Assembly (NCBI GenBank): GCA_014380615.1
Contig: JACMJM010000012.1
Span: 1-64,000, forward strand
Direction of reading: 5' to 3'
DNA: 64,000 bases
From: Sphingobacteriaceae bacterium
GTDB lineage: Bacteria; Bacteroidota; Bacteroidia; Sphingobacteriales; Sphingobacteriaceae
Shown here: piece by piece, positions 44,263 through 53,940 of the stretch
How positions within the stretch are numbered: the first letter of the stretch is position 1
How the letters are laid out: each line of letters begins with the position of its first letter
Position numbers and translations under genes: made by a program
Notes under the pieces: generated by a model
What the model was told of the DNA's origin: nothing
Databases searched by the model: none
What the model saw: only the letters and a program-made list of their open reading frames with translations

Positions 44263-45255
44263 TTATTGAGACGGTAAAGTTCCGGTTTCCTTTAGTTCGG
44301 ACAGAAAATCGGCCCGGCCTTTTTTGTTTACGTTTACCTGTTGCGGAATTTTAACATAATATCCGGTTCCATCGTAAGTGCGCTTGCGCGGATGTTCTTT
44401 ACATGTGTCAGAACAGCAGCCATCAAGATCCCAACCGCAATCATCGCACTGAGTGAAGTGTTCGTTGCACTCTGGATTAGCGCAATTAATCATTTTCGCA
44501 GTAATTTTACCGCAATTATAGCATTGCGAAATTACTACCGGGTTTACCGAATTAACATCAACAGCCACCCGGTTATCAAACACATAGCACTTTCCTTCAA
44601 AATCTTTTCCGCCGGCTTCTTTACCATATTTGATAATTCCGCCATGGAGTTGGTAAACTTCCGGAAAGCCTTCATGAAGAAGAAGGGCTGAAGCCTTTTC
44701 ACATTTAATTCCGCCGGTGCAGTAAGTCAGGATTTTTTTGTCCTTGTATTTTGCCAACTCATTAATTTGTGCCGGAAAATCACGGAAGTTATCAATGTCC
44801 AGAGTTATGGCATTTTTAAATTTCCCAAGCGAATGCTCGTAGTTCGAACGTACATCAAGTACCACCACATCATCTCTGTCTTTCATCTCCATGAAATCAG
44901 CAGGCTCTAAATGAATTCCGGTTTTCTTTTTGGGATCGATGATATTAGGATCGCGTAAGCCCGAATGCACAATTTCAGATTTATAACGGCAGTGCATTTT
45001 GATGAATGAAGGTTCTTCTACATCATCAATTTTGAATTCAGTAGACGCAAAACGAGGATCGCTGTGTATCGCTTCCATATAAGTTTTGCATGATTCTACG
45101 GTGCCCGACACGGTGCCATTTAAACCCTCGTCGGCAACAATGATACGGCCAACAAGATCTAGTGATTTGCAAAACTTAAGGTGTTCAGGGGCAAATTGCT
45201 CCGCATTTTCTATTGTGGCGTAACAATAGTAAAGTAAGGTGTGATATCTTTTCAT
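44263..45255 (-). CDS. trhO: tRNA uridine(34) hydroxylase (rhodanese-related)
   Basis: A 330-residue TrhO/YceA-type protein. It has an N-terminal acylphosphatase-like domain (GRIIVADEGLNGTVSG near residues 36-51), then a rhodanese domain with the active-site Cys in ILTYCTGGIKCEKAS near residues 155-169. A cysteine-rich C-terminus follows (CYNCGKITAKMINCANPEC, CDDCGWDLDGCC). TrhO adds the oxygen that forms 5-hydroxyuridine at wobble position 34 of some tRNAs. A TATCTTTG element lies 40 bases upstream. Confidence 0.9.
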   Translation of the reverse strand: MKRYHTLLYYCYATIENAEQFAPEHLKFCKSLDLVGRIIVADEGLNGTVSGTVESCKTYMEAIHSDPRFASTEFKIDDVEEPSFIKMHCRYKSEIVHSGLRDPNIIDPKKKTGIHLEPADFMEMKDRDDVVVLDVRSNYEHSLGKFKNAITLDIDNFRDFPAQINELAKYKDKKILTYCTGGIKCEKASALLLHEGFPEVYQLHGGIIKYGKEAGGKDFEGKCYVFDNRVAVDVNSVNPVVISQCYNCGKITAKMINCANPECNEHFTQCDDCGWDLDGCCSDTCKEHPRKRTYDGTGYYVKIPQQVNVNKKGRADFLSELKETGTLPSQ

Positions 45256-45294
45256 AATTCATCGATACTGCTGCAAACAGCGTTAAATGCGGGG

Positions 45295-45302
45295 CAAAGA
45301 TA
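45295..45302 (-). promoter_or_regulatory. Putative -7 element of trhO
   Basis: On the minus strand TATCTTTG matches TAnnTTTG and ends 40 bases before the ATG at 45255. Confidence 0.45.
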
Positions 45303-45313
45303 AGATTTTGATT

Positions 45314-47766
45314 CTAAAGTTTAAACGCCAGCCTGAAGCCTGATTCTGTTTTTTTGCCATTGGAATAAACAATTCCATACTGTGCAACCATATTTAGGTA
45401 TTGAAGGCCGGTGTAAACTTCTGTATGATTTTTAAGAACCTCGGTGTTTAAATAGTTTGCACCCACTATTTCTTGCAATTTTAACTTCCTGATTAGCGGG
45501 ACCTTGCTCATAATAAGCCCCGAAAAGTTGTGCTGGTAATGGCCCTCTAAATACTGGCCTTTTGTGCTGAAAGTATACAAATTGAGGAAAAGAAAGCTGT
45601 TGATGTGAGATTGATAACTGATACTTTGATTGCCCGAAAAGTGCCTGTAGTCGGTATAGTTGATGTTTTTTACATCGAAGAATTTGCCCGCACCCAGCCA
45701 AAAGGAACTCTTGCCATACAATCCCAGGAGTATATTGCTTTTTGATGCGCTAAGCGATAACTGTTTGAAACTTAGGTCGGAGCCCAAAAGGTTATTTATA
45801 CCTGCGCGGTATGATAGTGTTACTGTGGGGTAATTTGACGGAAGGAAGTATTTTCCATTCGGATAAGTGACGTATTTGTTGCTGAAGTTTAGCTTAAATT
45901 CAGGTTTAAAATAAACGCCTGATGTTGTGCGAACAGGGGAGTTTCCATACTGGGCGAAAACGGGTTATTGGAGCTGAAGCTTCGGTTCTCAACATCTCTC
46001 CAACTATAATCGGTAGAGTTAGGGAGCCATTTTCGTTCGGACCATTCGGTGCTTATATATCCGCGCAAGCCACCCGCCAATCTTCTTGAAAGCGAGAGTT
46101 CCGCAAAGCGTTTCTGGTAGATTTTGAGATAATTACGCTCGTAAACCAACGAGTTGTATGAGTTCGCTAATGCCGGAATGGGGCTTTGAGAGTTCATGTC
46201 TAACATATCAGAACCCATTTTGAAACCAATATTAGCGAATTTAAAGGGCAGATTTCCCGACAAAGAGGCATTAAACCGTTTAGCGGAAAACGCATATCGG
46301 GCCTTTGCGGACAAGTTCATATAGCGGTTAGTTACCGTATCTATAGGTTTAAAGTATGAAACGCCATAGTCGAGGCCCCAGCCTTCAACCGTGTTAAAAT
46401 ATGTAGAGCCGAGGATAGAATTGAAGCGATAAGTTTCCTTGTTATAGCGGTTTCTGTGGGTATAGCCTCCCAGTAAAAGAAAGCGGCTAAACTTAAACTT
46501 GTTTTTGGCTTTATCAACCGAATCGAGATAGGGCTTTGATTCTTTTTTGGTAGCGAGTACCTGTTTTTTGCTGTAATCGGTTTCTTCTTCACCAGTCAGC
46601 GGAACCGGCCTCGCCTGGTTCCAATAAACCGAGTCTTTTTTACTCACATCCTTGCTTATGCGCATCACCTCTCTGAAGGCTTTTTTGTCCATCTTGGTCC
46701 CCAACTCATAATTACGGTACACCGCTATAAAGTATCCCCCAAAATCAAAACCCATAATACGGGCACGGAAGTCGAAGCGGGTTAATGAGGGATACCAGTC
46801 TTTTTCGGCGATCGGTGTAAAATCCTGCCTGATGGTGAGGGTGTCGACAAAGTTAATACCGGCACTTTTAGTTAGCGATAGGTTTGCGCTGTGAATACGC
46901 CAACTGTCTTCTATAATATAGATATCGCCGCTAAATACCGGCTCAGCTTTTCTTTTCGGGATAACTCTGATTTTATTCACTTCTAATCCGTTCTCGGTGG
47001 TAGTGCCAAGCCATTTGTAATTGTAGTAGGAGAGGGCATTATCCGCAATGGGCGAAATTACCGGCCGATTGCTAAGCCCTTCCCAGTTTTGATGATTGGC
47101 ATAAAAATCTACATTCATCGCGGTTGCACGGTTAAAGCTAAAAGCCTTACTGCTGCCCGAAACTTTTGAAGAGATCATTTCTTCCTTAAAATCATTTGGC
47201 GGCATAAAGCTTAGCTTAGATTCAGATTCGGAGAGGTAATAAATTCCTCGCCGGTTAGAATCCAGGCCCAGGGCATTGGCATCTACATCTATACCTAAAA
47301 TTTTCTTTGGGGCTTTGTACATGCGCTGCAATCCTTTTATATATACATCAGCATTGTACCCTTTAAGCTGTTTATGATAAATCGCTCTTTGGCGGATTGC
47401 TTTGCGGATGATGGCATATGCCGGATCTTCTGCGTTAGATTTGATGACAATATCTTTAAGTTGGAAGGATTCGGATTTTAGAGTGATAGTAATAATTTGA
47501 TCTTCTGTTAATTTTACTTTCTCAGTTCTCGAGCTATATCCGATTGCTTTAAACGTAAGCTCATAGTTGCCCTTTTCAAGTTTTATGGAAAATTCTCCCT
47601 CGCTATTGGCAGAGGTGCCTTTGCTGGTATTGCTGATGTAAATACTCGCGAATGGAACATGCTGTTTTTGCTCGTCTTTTATTTTCCCTTTTAAAGTTAG
47701 TGTTTGAGAAATTGAAGCTGCGGGAAGAAAAAGTAAAACCAGAAATATAAACGGAAGATGTTTCAT
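45314..47766 (-). pseudogene. DUF5686 outer-membrane protein, frameshifted
   Basis: The first part (45889-47766, 625 codons) has a signal peptide (LVLLFLPAASISQ), a carboxypeptidase-like regulatory domain (TLKGKIKDEQKQHVPFASIY) and most of the DUF5686 region. It ends in FILNLNLS and a stop where the intact neighbour continues. In another frame the missing part starts at about 45925 (GVYFKPEFKLNFSNKY) and runs to 45314 (157 codons from a later ATG), ending with GFRLAFKL like the neighbour. One base gained or lost near 45889-45925 explains this. Such proteins are outer-membrane beta-barrels of unknown role, and the intact paralog lies directly upstream. Confidence 0.85.
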
Positions 47767-47838
47767 CGATCAAAAGTTTCGTAAATATGGAAACAATTGC
47801 CAGTAATGAAAATTGAAATGTGTTAAAGAAAGTTAAAG

Positions 47839-50292
47839 TTAAAACCCGTAAAAAAGCCGGAATGCTTTATATGACTGGCCCGTTGAGGTCCAGGCATACC
47901 CATAATCAGCTCGTACAACTAAACGCTGAAGCCCAAAATAAACTTCCCTATAGGAATTGTGAGGTTGAATCAAGCAAGCTCCTCCGGCAATCTCTTCTAG
48001 TTTGAGTTTTCGGATAAGAGGAATTTTTCTGAGGAAAAGGCCCAGGAAATTATGCTCGTAATGTCCCTCGAAATACTTGTTGTTGGTTGCGTAGGCATAG
48101 TAATCCAGAAAATGAAAATTGGGAAATAGCGGATTATAGATAGCCGTTTGGTTACCGGTGAAATGTTTAATATCCGGATAGTAAAGTGATTTAGTGTTGA
48201 TAAATTGCCCGGCTGATAAATAGAAAGAGCTATAACCAAAAAGCCCGGTTTTTACCTTGTCCTGAAAAAGGTCGACGGCGATAAAATCATAGTTTACCGC
48301 CGAGTTTAGCACATTTGGGATACCCTTCCGGTAGTTAAGTTTTATGGTAGGATATCGTGCGTTTTCATATATTTTGCCGTCGGGGCGGGTAGTGTAACGC
48401 TGGCCATACGTATACGAAAGCTTGGCTTCAATGCTAAACGCATTGTTAACCGGGAACAGGTTTTCATCGAATGTAGGAGTAAGCGGATTATTCGATGTTA
48501 GAATTTTTGCCGCGTTATCGAAAACGGGTTTGTGTGATGCGTTTCGCAATGGAAACCTTCTCGCTATTTCTGCTCCACCCGTTACAAGCAAGCCATCAGA
48601 AATTTCTCTTTGAGCACTTAAAGCAAAGAAGTTTGCCTTGTAAAGTTTGAGGAAGTTTCGGCCGTCGAAAAGCGTGGTTAAGGTGTTATAAAAAAGGTTG
48701 ATGGTGCCTTTGTTATTTAAATCAAGAAAATCACTGCCTGCGTTAAGGCTGAAACTTTCGTGATGTAAGGTGTCTCGGAGATAATCAATCCGAACATTGG
48801 TGTTTATGGTGTTACTGCTAAAACCATACCTAAACCTTGGCCTTATATCGATAGAGCGCCGTGGAGAATACTCTTTTCTGAAATGTGGTTTCAAGTCTAT
48901 CGCCCAGCCTTCAACGGTATTAAAAAACACGGTACGGTTAATGGCGTTAAAGTGCCAATAACTGTTTCTCGAATAATTATGAAGCGTGTATCCGCTGAAA
49001 ACGAATTTCAGCGGTTTAAATCTGTTCCGTTTCTTTTGTAGGGAGTCGAGTACCGACTTAGACCGGGCTTTTGCTGCGGCTGTGTCTTTTAGGCGGTAAT
49101 TAATATCTTCTTCGAAAGTTAAGGGCACGGGCCGGTTTTGCAACCAGTATTGGTTGTCTTTTCGGTTCGCGTCCGAGGGGATTTTCATTATCTCATCCTT
49201 GAAGAAGTTATCCGGAAAAGAAGGGTTTATCTGATAATTGCTATACAAACCAGTAAAAAAACCCGCAAACTTAAACCCAAGAACTTTACCCTTAAAGTTG
49301 AAGGTTATATCTGAGGGGAGCCAGTAGCTTTCACCCACTTCAATAAAATTCTGACTTATTCTAAGCGTATCAACAAAATTAATCCTCGCTTCTTCGGTAA
49401 TCATCAGGTTTACACTGTAAAGGCGCCAGTCGCCCTCTACAAGGTAAATATGTCCGCTAAAAACCGGATCGAACCTGTTTTTGGGCTGTATGGCAATCTT
49501 GTAAATAGTATGTCCATTTTGGATGCTGGTGCCCTCTAACTGATAGGTGTAATAATTAAAAGCATTGTCGGCTACCGGAGATACGTAGCTTTGATTGCCA
49601 AGCGGTGCCCACTGCAGCAGGTTATCGTAAAGGTTAATCTGCAAATCGAGCGCCCTGTTAAAACTAAATCCCTCCCTGTCGCCCGCCACTTTCGATGCCT
49701 CCATTACTTCTTTTACATTGGGGTATTTATAATGAAATTTAGATTTAGTTTCTGAGAGATAGAGAATTCCCCGCCTGTTCGAATCCAGGTTCAGTGCTTC
49801 GGCAACATCCTGTCCGAGAATTTTTTTCGGGGCGCCTACCAGCCGCTGCACTCCTTTGGTATAAACATCGCAGGTGTACGCCGGTGTAGACCTAAGTGTT
49901 TTTCTTTTTGAGATTACCTGCCTGATTAAATTGTATGCAGGGTCTTCTTTTTTATTGCTGGAAATTATCACTTCTTCAAGCGTATACGATTCTTTTTCAA
50001 GCACGGCATTTACCATAACACCCTTTTTTACTTCAAACTCGATCTGCTCTTGCCTATAGCCCACAAATCTGAAAATCATGGTATGCCTGCCTGGTGGAAG
50101 TGCAATTTTGTACTCGCCGTTTTGGTTGGCCATAGTACTGTTGCTCGAATTTTTGATAAAAACAGAAGTAAAAGCTATAGGATTTCCCCGGGTATCGCTT
50201 ATTCTGCCGGTAATGTCAATAAGTTCCTGCGAAAAGGCCCTGGAAGTAAATAGGAGTAAAATCAGTAAAATTCTTTTCAAAGCTCTGAACAC
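47839..50292 (-). CDS. DUF5686 and carboxypeptidase-like regulatory domain protein
   Basis: About 817 residues, the intact paralog of the broken gene that follows it. The start is uncertain: a GTG at 50292 gives the signal peptide VFRALKRILLILLLFTSRAFSQ region, whereas a TTG at 50364 would add 24 residues. The N-terminal domain (ITGRISDTRGNPIAFTSVFI) is a beta-sandwich often found on TonB-linked receptors. The large DUF5686 region ends with DYGYAWTSTGQSYKAFRLFYGF, alternating strands typical of an outer-membrane barrel. The function is unknown. Confidence 0.8.
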   Translation of the reverse strand: MFRALKRILLILLLFTSRAFSQELIDITGRISDTRGNPIAFTSVFIKNSSNSTMANQNGEYKIALPPGRHTMIFRFVGYRQEQIEFEVKKGVMVNAVLEKESYTLEEVIISSNKKEDPAYNLIRQVISKRKTLRSTPAYTCDVYTKGVQRLVGAPKKILGQDVAEALNLDSNRRGILYLSETKSKFHYKYPNVKEVMEASKVAGDREGFSFNRALDLQINLYDNLLQWAPLGNQSYVSPVADNAFNYYTYQLEGTSIQNGHTIYKIAIQPKNRFDPVFSGHIYLVEGDWRLYSVNLMITEEARINFVDTLRISQNFIEVGESYWLPSDITFNFKGKVLGFKFAGFFTGLYSNYQINPSFPDNFFKDEIMKIPSDANRKDNQYWLQNRPVPLTFEEDINYRLKDTAAAKARSKSVLDSLQKKRNRFKPLKFVFSGYTLHNYSRNSYWHFNAINRTVFFNTVEGWAIDLKPHFRKEYSPRRSIDIRPRFRYGFSSNTINTNVRIDYLRDTLHHESFSLNAGSDFLDLNNKGTINLFYNTLTTLFDGRNFLKLYKANFFALSAQREISDGLLVTGGAEIARRFPLRNASHKPVFDNAAKILTSNNPLTPTFDENLFPVNNAFSIEAKLSYTYGQRYTTRPDGKIYENARYPTIKLNYRKGIPNVLNSAVNYDFIAVDLFQDKVKTGLFGYSSFYLSAGQFINTKSLYYPDIKHFTGNQTAIYNPLFPNFHFLDYYAYATNNKYFEGHYEHNFLGLFLRKIPLIRKLKLEEIAGGACLIQPHNSYREVYFGLQRLVVRADYGYAWTSTGQSYKAFRLFYGF

Positions 50293-50432
50293 AAAATCGT
50301 ATAAAAACCCCCGTGTGGATTGATTTGTTTCTATACTGGCTATAACGTATTTATAATATAGCAAGTATATACAACATATACGACTTTTAAGATAACAGAG
50401 TTGCTGAAATTAACCGGGAGCCAGAGGCAGGC

Positions 50433-50990
50433 TTAATAACTTAATCCGAAGCGAATAGTTATGCGGTTGAAACTGTACTCACGTTTTGTGGTATACAACT
50501 GGTTAAACCCTTCTTCTGCCGATGCCAGCTGGTGTCTGTAACCAACGCTTAGGGTAGTTTTATTCGGTTTTAAGTTCCCGAATCTTAATCCGACGACAGG
50601 ATTTAACATATAGCCGCCCCCGAACTTTAAGTCACTGGTTTCTTTTTCAACCCAATCGAAACTGTACCCGGCATCCATGCCAAAATAAGGAGCGGTTTTA
50701 GCATGATTAAGGTAGCACCTAAGCCCTGCGGCAACCGGAACTAATACAATTTGCTGGTAGGAGTCTATCCCGATTGTTAGTCCCGCCTCCAGTTGTAGCT
50801 TTTTGAACCTTATTCCGTTAAATGTTTGGAAATTAACCGGCAGGCCGCCCAAAGTTCCCACCATAATTCCCGCCTCGGTATGATTAGCATAGGTGTACGA
50901 TTGCGCATAGCCATTGGCGGCCGATAACAGGGCAAACAGCCAGGCTAAGGCGAAAAAATTTATCCTTCGTTTAATAATATATGCGGTCAT
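50433..50990 (-). CDS. Outer-membrane beta-barrel protein, function unknown
   Basis: A 185-residue protein with a signal peptide (LAWLFALLSAANGYAQ, residues 15-30) followed by alternating strands of a small barrel. Examples are VGLRFGNLKPNKTTLSVGYR and the last strand FNRITIRFGLSY, which ends in an aromatic residue as outer-membrane proteins do. It resembles OmpA/OmpX-like porin-family barrels of Bacteroidota. Its start overlaps the end of the LVIVD-type lipoprotein gene by 20 bases, so the two are probably translated together. Confidence 0.78.
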   Translation of the reverse strand: MTAYIIKRRINFFALAWLFALLSAANGYAQSYTYANHTEAGIMVGTLGGLPVNFQTFNGIRFKKLQLEAGLTIGIDSYQQIVLVPVAAGLRCYLNHAKTAPYFGMDAGYSFDWVEKETSDLKFGGGYMLNPVVGLRFGNLKPNKTTLSVGYRHQLASAEEGFNQLYTTKREYSFNRITIRFGLSY

Positions 50991-52230
50991 ATTGAGGCTT
51001 GCTTAGCTGTAAATGACTTAATTCGATTAGTTTAGAAGGGTTACTGTAATCATATTGGTGAATGCCGTCATAAGCCGTAACTATCAGCGATTTGGGTGTC
51101 GCTAATACATCTGTAGGGTAGATTTCTTTTATTTGATGAAGTAAGTTAGGTGTTGTTTTGAGGCTTGTTTTATTAAAAACTTTTAATCCTGACGCACCAT
51201 CACATAAATATAAACTCTCTCCCGAAATGGTAAGGCCGTGCGGATTGTTCATTGGGTTTGATCTAATTAGTGCCGGACTTTTCGGGTTTTCAATATTAAT
51301 TACCTGAAGCTGATTGCTGCCCGCCTGGCACATATTACCCGAGCGAAGCGTAACGTAAGCAAGTTTTCCGTCTACTATTACCGGATCGCAGCTGCTTACG
51401 TGAGTGTAGGTGGATAAAAACGCTGGTTGAGAGGGGATAGCCGCATCATAAATATGCATGCCGGTGGTTGAACCGATAAAGAGCTTATCATCGGCAGGAA
51501 AGATAGTTTCTATGCCGGCACCCAGAGTTATTTTTTTAAGATATTTCGGACTGGACGCATTGCTAACCGAAAATAACCGCATATCGTTATGGTCTATCGC
51601 ATACAAGTGATCATTTAAAAGTGTAAAGCGGGCTAATGACCCTCCTTGTCCGTAACTTCCGGAAGAACTTAAATACAATAAGTCTTCAACTCGTTTGTTG
51701 TAACTTATTTCTTCTTTATAAGTGTTGGTAATAATCGTGTCCTTATATAGTCTGATGCGGGTTTTCTGGTTGTCGGAATAAGCTTCCAAAAATACATCTT
51801 CAACTCGTTTTACAAGTTTGATGTTTTGCGGATCGCTGATATCAAAAGCTAGCAGGTCTATATAATTGTCGGCATACAAAATATTACTGTTCACAGCCAT
51901 ATTTTGGTTACCTTCAATAGGCAGAAAGCTTAGGTTTTTAGGAATAGAGGGGTTAGTGTTATCTACAATATGAATCCCTTTGCCTCTTTCATTTATAAAA
52001 AGATAGTTTCCGTAAACATAAATCGCGCCCGAGTTTGATAACTCTGTTGGTGGCTGTTGCGAAACCGACAAAGCTCTAAAGGTGCTGAGATCAACTTCGT
52101 AAGATATTTTTCCAAAATAAGTGGTAGTTCTTTTTTCGGTATCACACGAACTCAAAAAAGTCAGGGAAATAAACAGTGATACTGCAAGGAAATACCTAAA
52201 GGTGAGTGGGGTTTGTAATTTAGCTTCCAT
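50971..52230 (-). CDS. LVIVD-repeat beta-propeller lipoprotein
   Basis: A 419-residue lipoprotein with a signal and lipobox (VSLFISLTFLSSCDTEK; Cys near residue 29). Repeated blades with phrases such as GIHIVDNTNPSIPKNLSFLP, LLAFDISDPQNIKLVKRV and MHIYDAAIPSQPAFLSTY follow the LVIVD pattern of propeller proteins found at the outer membrane. It probably sits at the membrane as a binding or scaffold protein. The downstream barrel gene overlaps it by 20 bases, which suggests a surface pair. The ligand is unknown. Confidence 0.82.
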   Translation of the reverse strand: MEAKLQTPLTFRYFLAVSLFISLTFLSSCDTEKRTTTYFGKISYEVDLSTFRALSVSQQPPTELSNSGAIYVYGNYLFINERGKGIHIVDNTNPSIPKNLSFLPIEGNQNMAVNSNILYADNYIDLLAFDISDPQNIKLVKRVEDVFLEAYSDNQKTRIRLYKDTIITNTYKEEISYNKRVEDLLYLSSSGSYGQGGSLARFTLLNDHLYAIDHNDMRLFSVSNASSPKYLKKITLGAGIETIFPADDKLFIGSTTGMHIYDAAIPSQPAFLSTYTHVSSCDPVIVDGKLAYVTLRSGNMCQAGSNQLQVINIENPKSPALIRSNPMNNPHGLTISGESLYLCDGASGLKVFNKTSLKTTPNLLHQIKEIYPTDVLATPKSLIVTAYDGIHQYDYSNPSKLIELSHLQLSKPQYDRIYY

Positions 52231-52387
52231 ATGTGTCGGTTAGAGTTTAAGTAATTACGCAGCTCAATTACAAAATGATACTAATGTCAAAATAATTCAT
52301 TTGAATTTTAAGTAATTGAATGCTTTGCAAGTTTATATGTAGATTTGCCGATTAAGACGACGGGTAATTTGAATATTAGGTAATAGA

Positions 52388-53527
52388 ATGCAAGAGAAGA
52401 TCAATTTATATACAGCTGAAATTAAATCTTTTGTTCCCCAAAACGCCGAAGAGCTGGAGACTTTCAGAATTAAATTTTTAGGTTCAAAAGGGATTATTAA
52501 AGATATTTTTGACGAATTTAAATCTGTTACACCCGAAGAAAAACGGACACTTGGGAAAGTACTGAATGAATTTAAGGTTCTTGCTGAGCAAACTTATCAA
52601 TCGTTTAAAGATAACATCGAATCACAAACGGTAACTAGCGGTTCTCAACTGGATGCCACGCTTCCTGGGGATGGCTTTGAACTTGGCTCACGTCATCCTT
52701 TATCGCTTGTACGAAAAGAGATCATCGAAATTTTTAAGAAACTCGGATTCTCTGTTGCGGAAGGGCCTGAAATTGAAGACGACTGGCATAACTTCTCTGC
52801 ATTGAATTTTCCGCCCGAGCATCCTGCGCGAGATATGCAGGATACTTTTTTTGTGGCCTCAGCCCGGCCCTCTCCAAAAGAGAGGGAGTCGTACGCCACA
52901 AATGATGCTCAAAACAACCTCTCCGAAGGAGAGAAAGAAATTATGCCCCCCCTCTCCCCCGGGAGAGGGGCCGGGGCTGAGGCTTTTGCACTGCGTACCC
53001 ACACTTCATCAGTACAGGTGAGGATGATGGAAAACGGAAAGCCGCCTTTTCGCGCTTTAATGCCCGGAAGGGTTTATCGGAATGAAGCGATTTCCGCACG
53101 TGCGCATTGCTTCTTTCATCAGGTTGAAGGATTATATGTAGATGAAAATGTTTCATTCGCCGATTTAAAGCAAACTCTTTTCTATTTTGTACAGGAACTT
53201 TTTGGCGAAGGAACTAAGGTTCGTTTCCGCCCTTCATATTTCCCTTTCACAGAACCATCCGCCGAAATGGATATTTCCTGCAGTATCTGCAAAGGTGGCG
53301 GGTGCCAAATGTGTAAGCAAAGCGGATGGGTAGAGATACTGGGTTGCGGGATGGTAGATCCTAACGTTTTGGAAAACTGCGGGATCGACGGAACAAAATT
53401 CACGGGTTTTGCGTTCGGTATGGGGATAGAGCGTATTACCAATTTGAAATATCAGATACGGGATTTACGTTTATTCTCTGAAAATGATATTCGTTTTCTT
53501 AAACAGTTTCAGTCTGAATTGATTTGA
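52388..53527 (+). CDS. pheS: Phenylalanine-tRNA ligase subunit alpha with in-frame insert
   Basis: PheS, 379 residues, the catalytic subunit of the alpha2-beta2 enzyme that attaches Phe to tRNA. The N-terminal coiled coil is followed by class II motifs: the segment ending QDTFFV near residue 155, LRTHTSSVQVRMM near residues 202-214, and GCGMVDPNVLENCGID and GFAFGMGIERI near the C-terminus. Residues about 157-199 (ARPSPKERES ... LSPGRGAGAEA) are encoded by a palindromic element and have no counterpart in family members; without them the protein has the usual length of about 336. The frame stays open, and an inactive essential gene is not likely. Confidence 0.93.
   Translation: MQEKINLYTAEIKSFVPQNAEELETFRIKFLGSKGIIKDIFDEFKSVTPEEKRTLGKVLNEFKVLAEQTYQSFKDNIESQTVTSGSQLDATLPGDGFELGSRHPLSLVRKEIIEIFKKLGFSVAEGPEIEDDWHNFSALNFPPEHPARDMQDTFFVASARPSPKERESYATNDAQNNLSEGEKEIMPPLSPGRGAGAEAFALRTHTSSVQVRMMENGKPPFRALMPGRVYRNEAISARAHCFFHQVEGLYVDENVSFADLKQTLFYFVQELFGEGTKVRFRPSYFPFTEPSAEMDISCSICKGGGCQMCKQSGWVEILGCGMVDPNVLENCGIDGTKFTGFAFGMGIERITNLKYQIRDLRLFSENDIRFLKQFQSELI
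52856..52983. repeat. Palindromic element inserted in pheS
   Basis: The 128-bp segment begins GCCTCAGCCCGGCCC and ends GGCCGGGGCTGAGGC, near-perfect terminal inverted repeats of about 20 bp. Inside are small hairpins CCCTCTCC/GAGAGGG (52868-52886), CCTCTCC/GGAGAG (52918-52933) and CCCCTCTCCC/GGGAGAGGGG (52949-52970). It stays in the pheS frame. The same hairpins occur at 17085-17123 and 17234-17256. Confidence 0.8.
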
Positions 53528-53940
53528 TGAAGAGAGGTGGAATACTTTTAGTTTTTGTGTTTGCGCTTTTGTCTTGTGCTAAAGATGACGGGAGTCGTAT
53601 TCCAGAAACCTTCGTAGATTATAAAACTACAGTGCAGGAATTTGAAAGCCTCAAAGGTGAGTATGATATTTTGTTGGTAGAGGGGCATGGAATTGCCGGA
53701 CTATTGATTTATAAAGCAGGTGCCTACGATTACAGAGCTTATGATCGTTGCAGTTCTTACGAACCCGAAAAAAGATGTGCGGTAGTTCGCCAGACGGCAT
53801 TTACGGTTAAGGATCCATGTAGCGGATCGGTATTTTCCCTTTCAGACGGTGCGGTACAACAAGGGCCTGCTGTAAGAAATTTAAAAAGATACAGGGTACG
53901 GGTAGTAAATAATTTTAACATACTAGTATCCAACGACTAA
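53527..53940 (+). CDS. Rieske-like lipoprotein lacking the cluster ligands
   Basis: A 137-residue lipoprotein: a signal with lipobox (FVFALLSCAKDDG; Cys near residue 18). The rest has the pattern of Rieske-fold proteins: AYDRCSSYEPEKRC where the first ligand loop should be, and DPCSGSVFSLSDGAVQQGPA where the second should be. The two histidines expected of a 2Fe-2S Rieske centre are replaced by serine, so a cluster is not expected. The ATG overlaps the last base of the pheS stop (TGATG), which suggests translational coupling. Function unknown. Confidence 0.7.
   Translation: MKRGGILLVFVFALLSCAKDDGSRIPETFVDYKTTVQEFESLKGEYDILLVEGHGIAGLLIYKAGAYDYRAYDRCSSYEPEKRCAVVRQTAFTVKDPCSGSVFSLSDGAVQQGPAVRNLKRYRVRVVNNFNILVSND

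Noticed and set aside
45314..45787. A separate 157-residue gene downstream of the DUF5686 gene
   Set aside because: It aligns with the C-terminus of the intact DUF5686 neighbour and continues from the broken gene in another frame, so it is a fragment.
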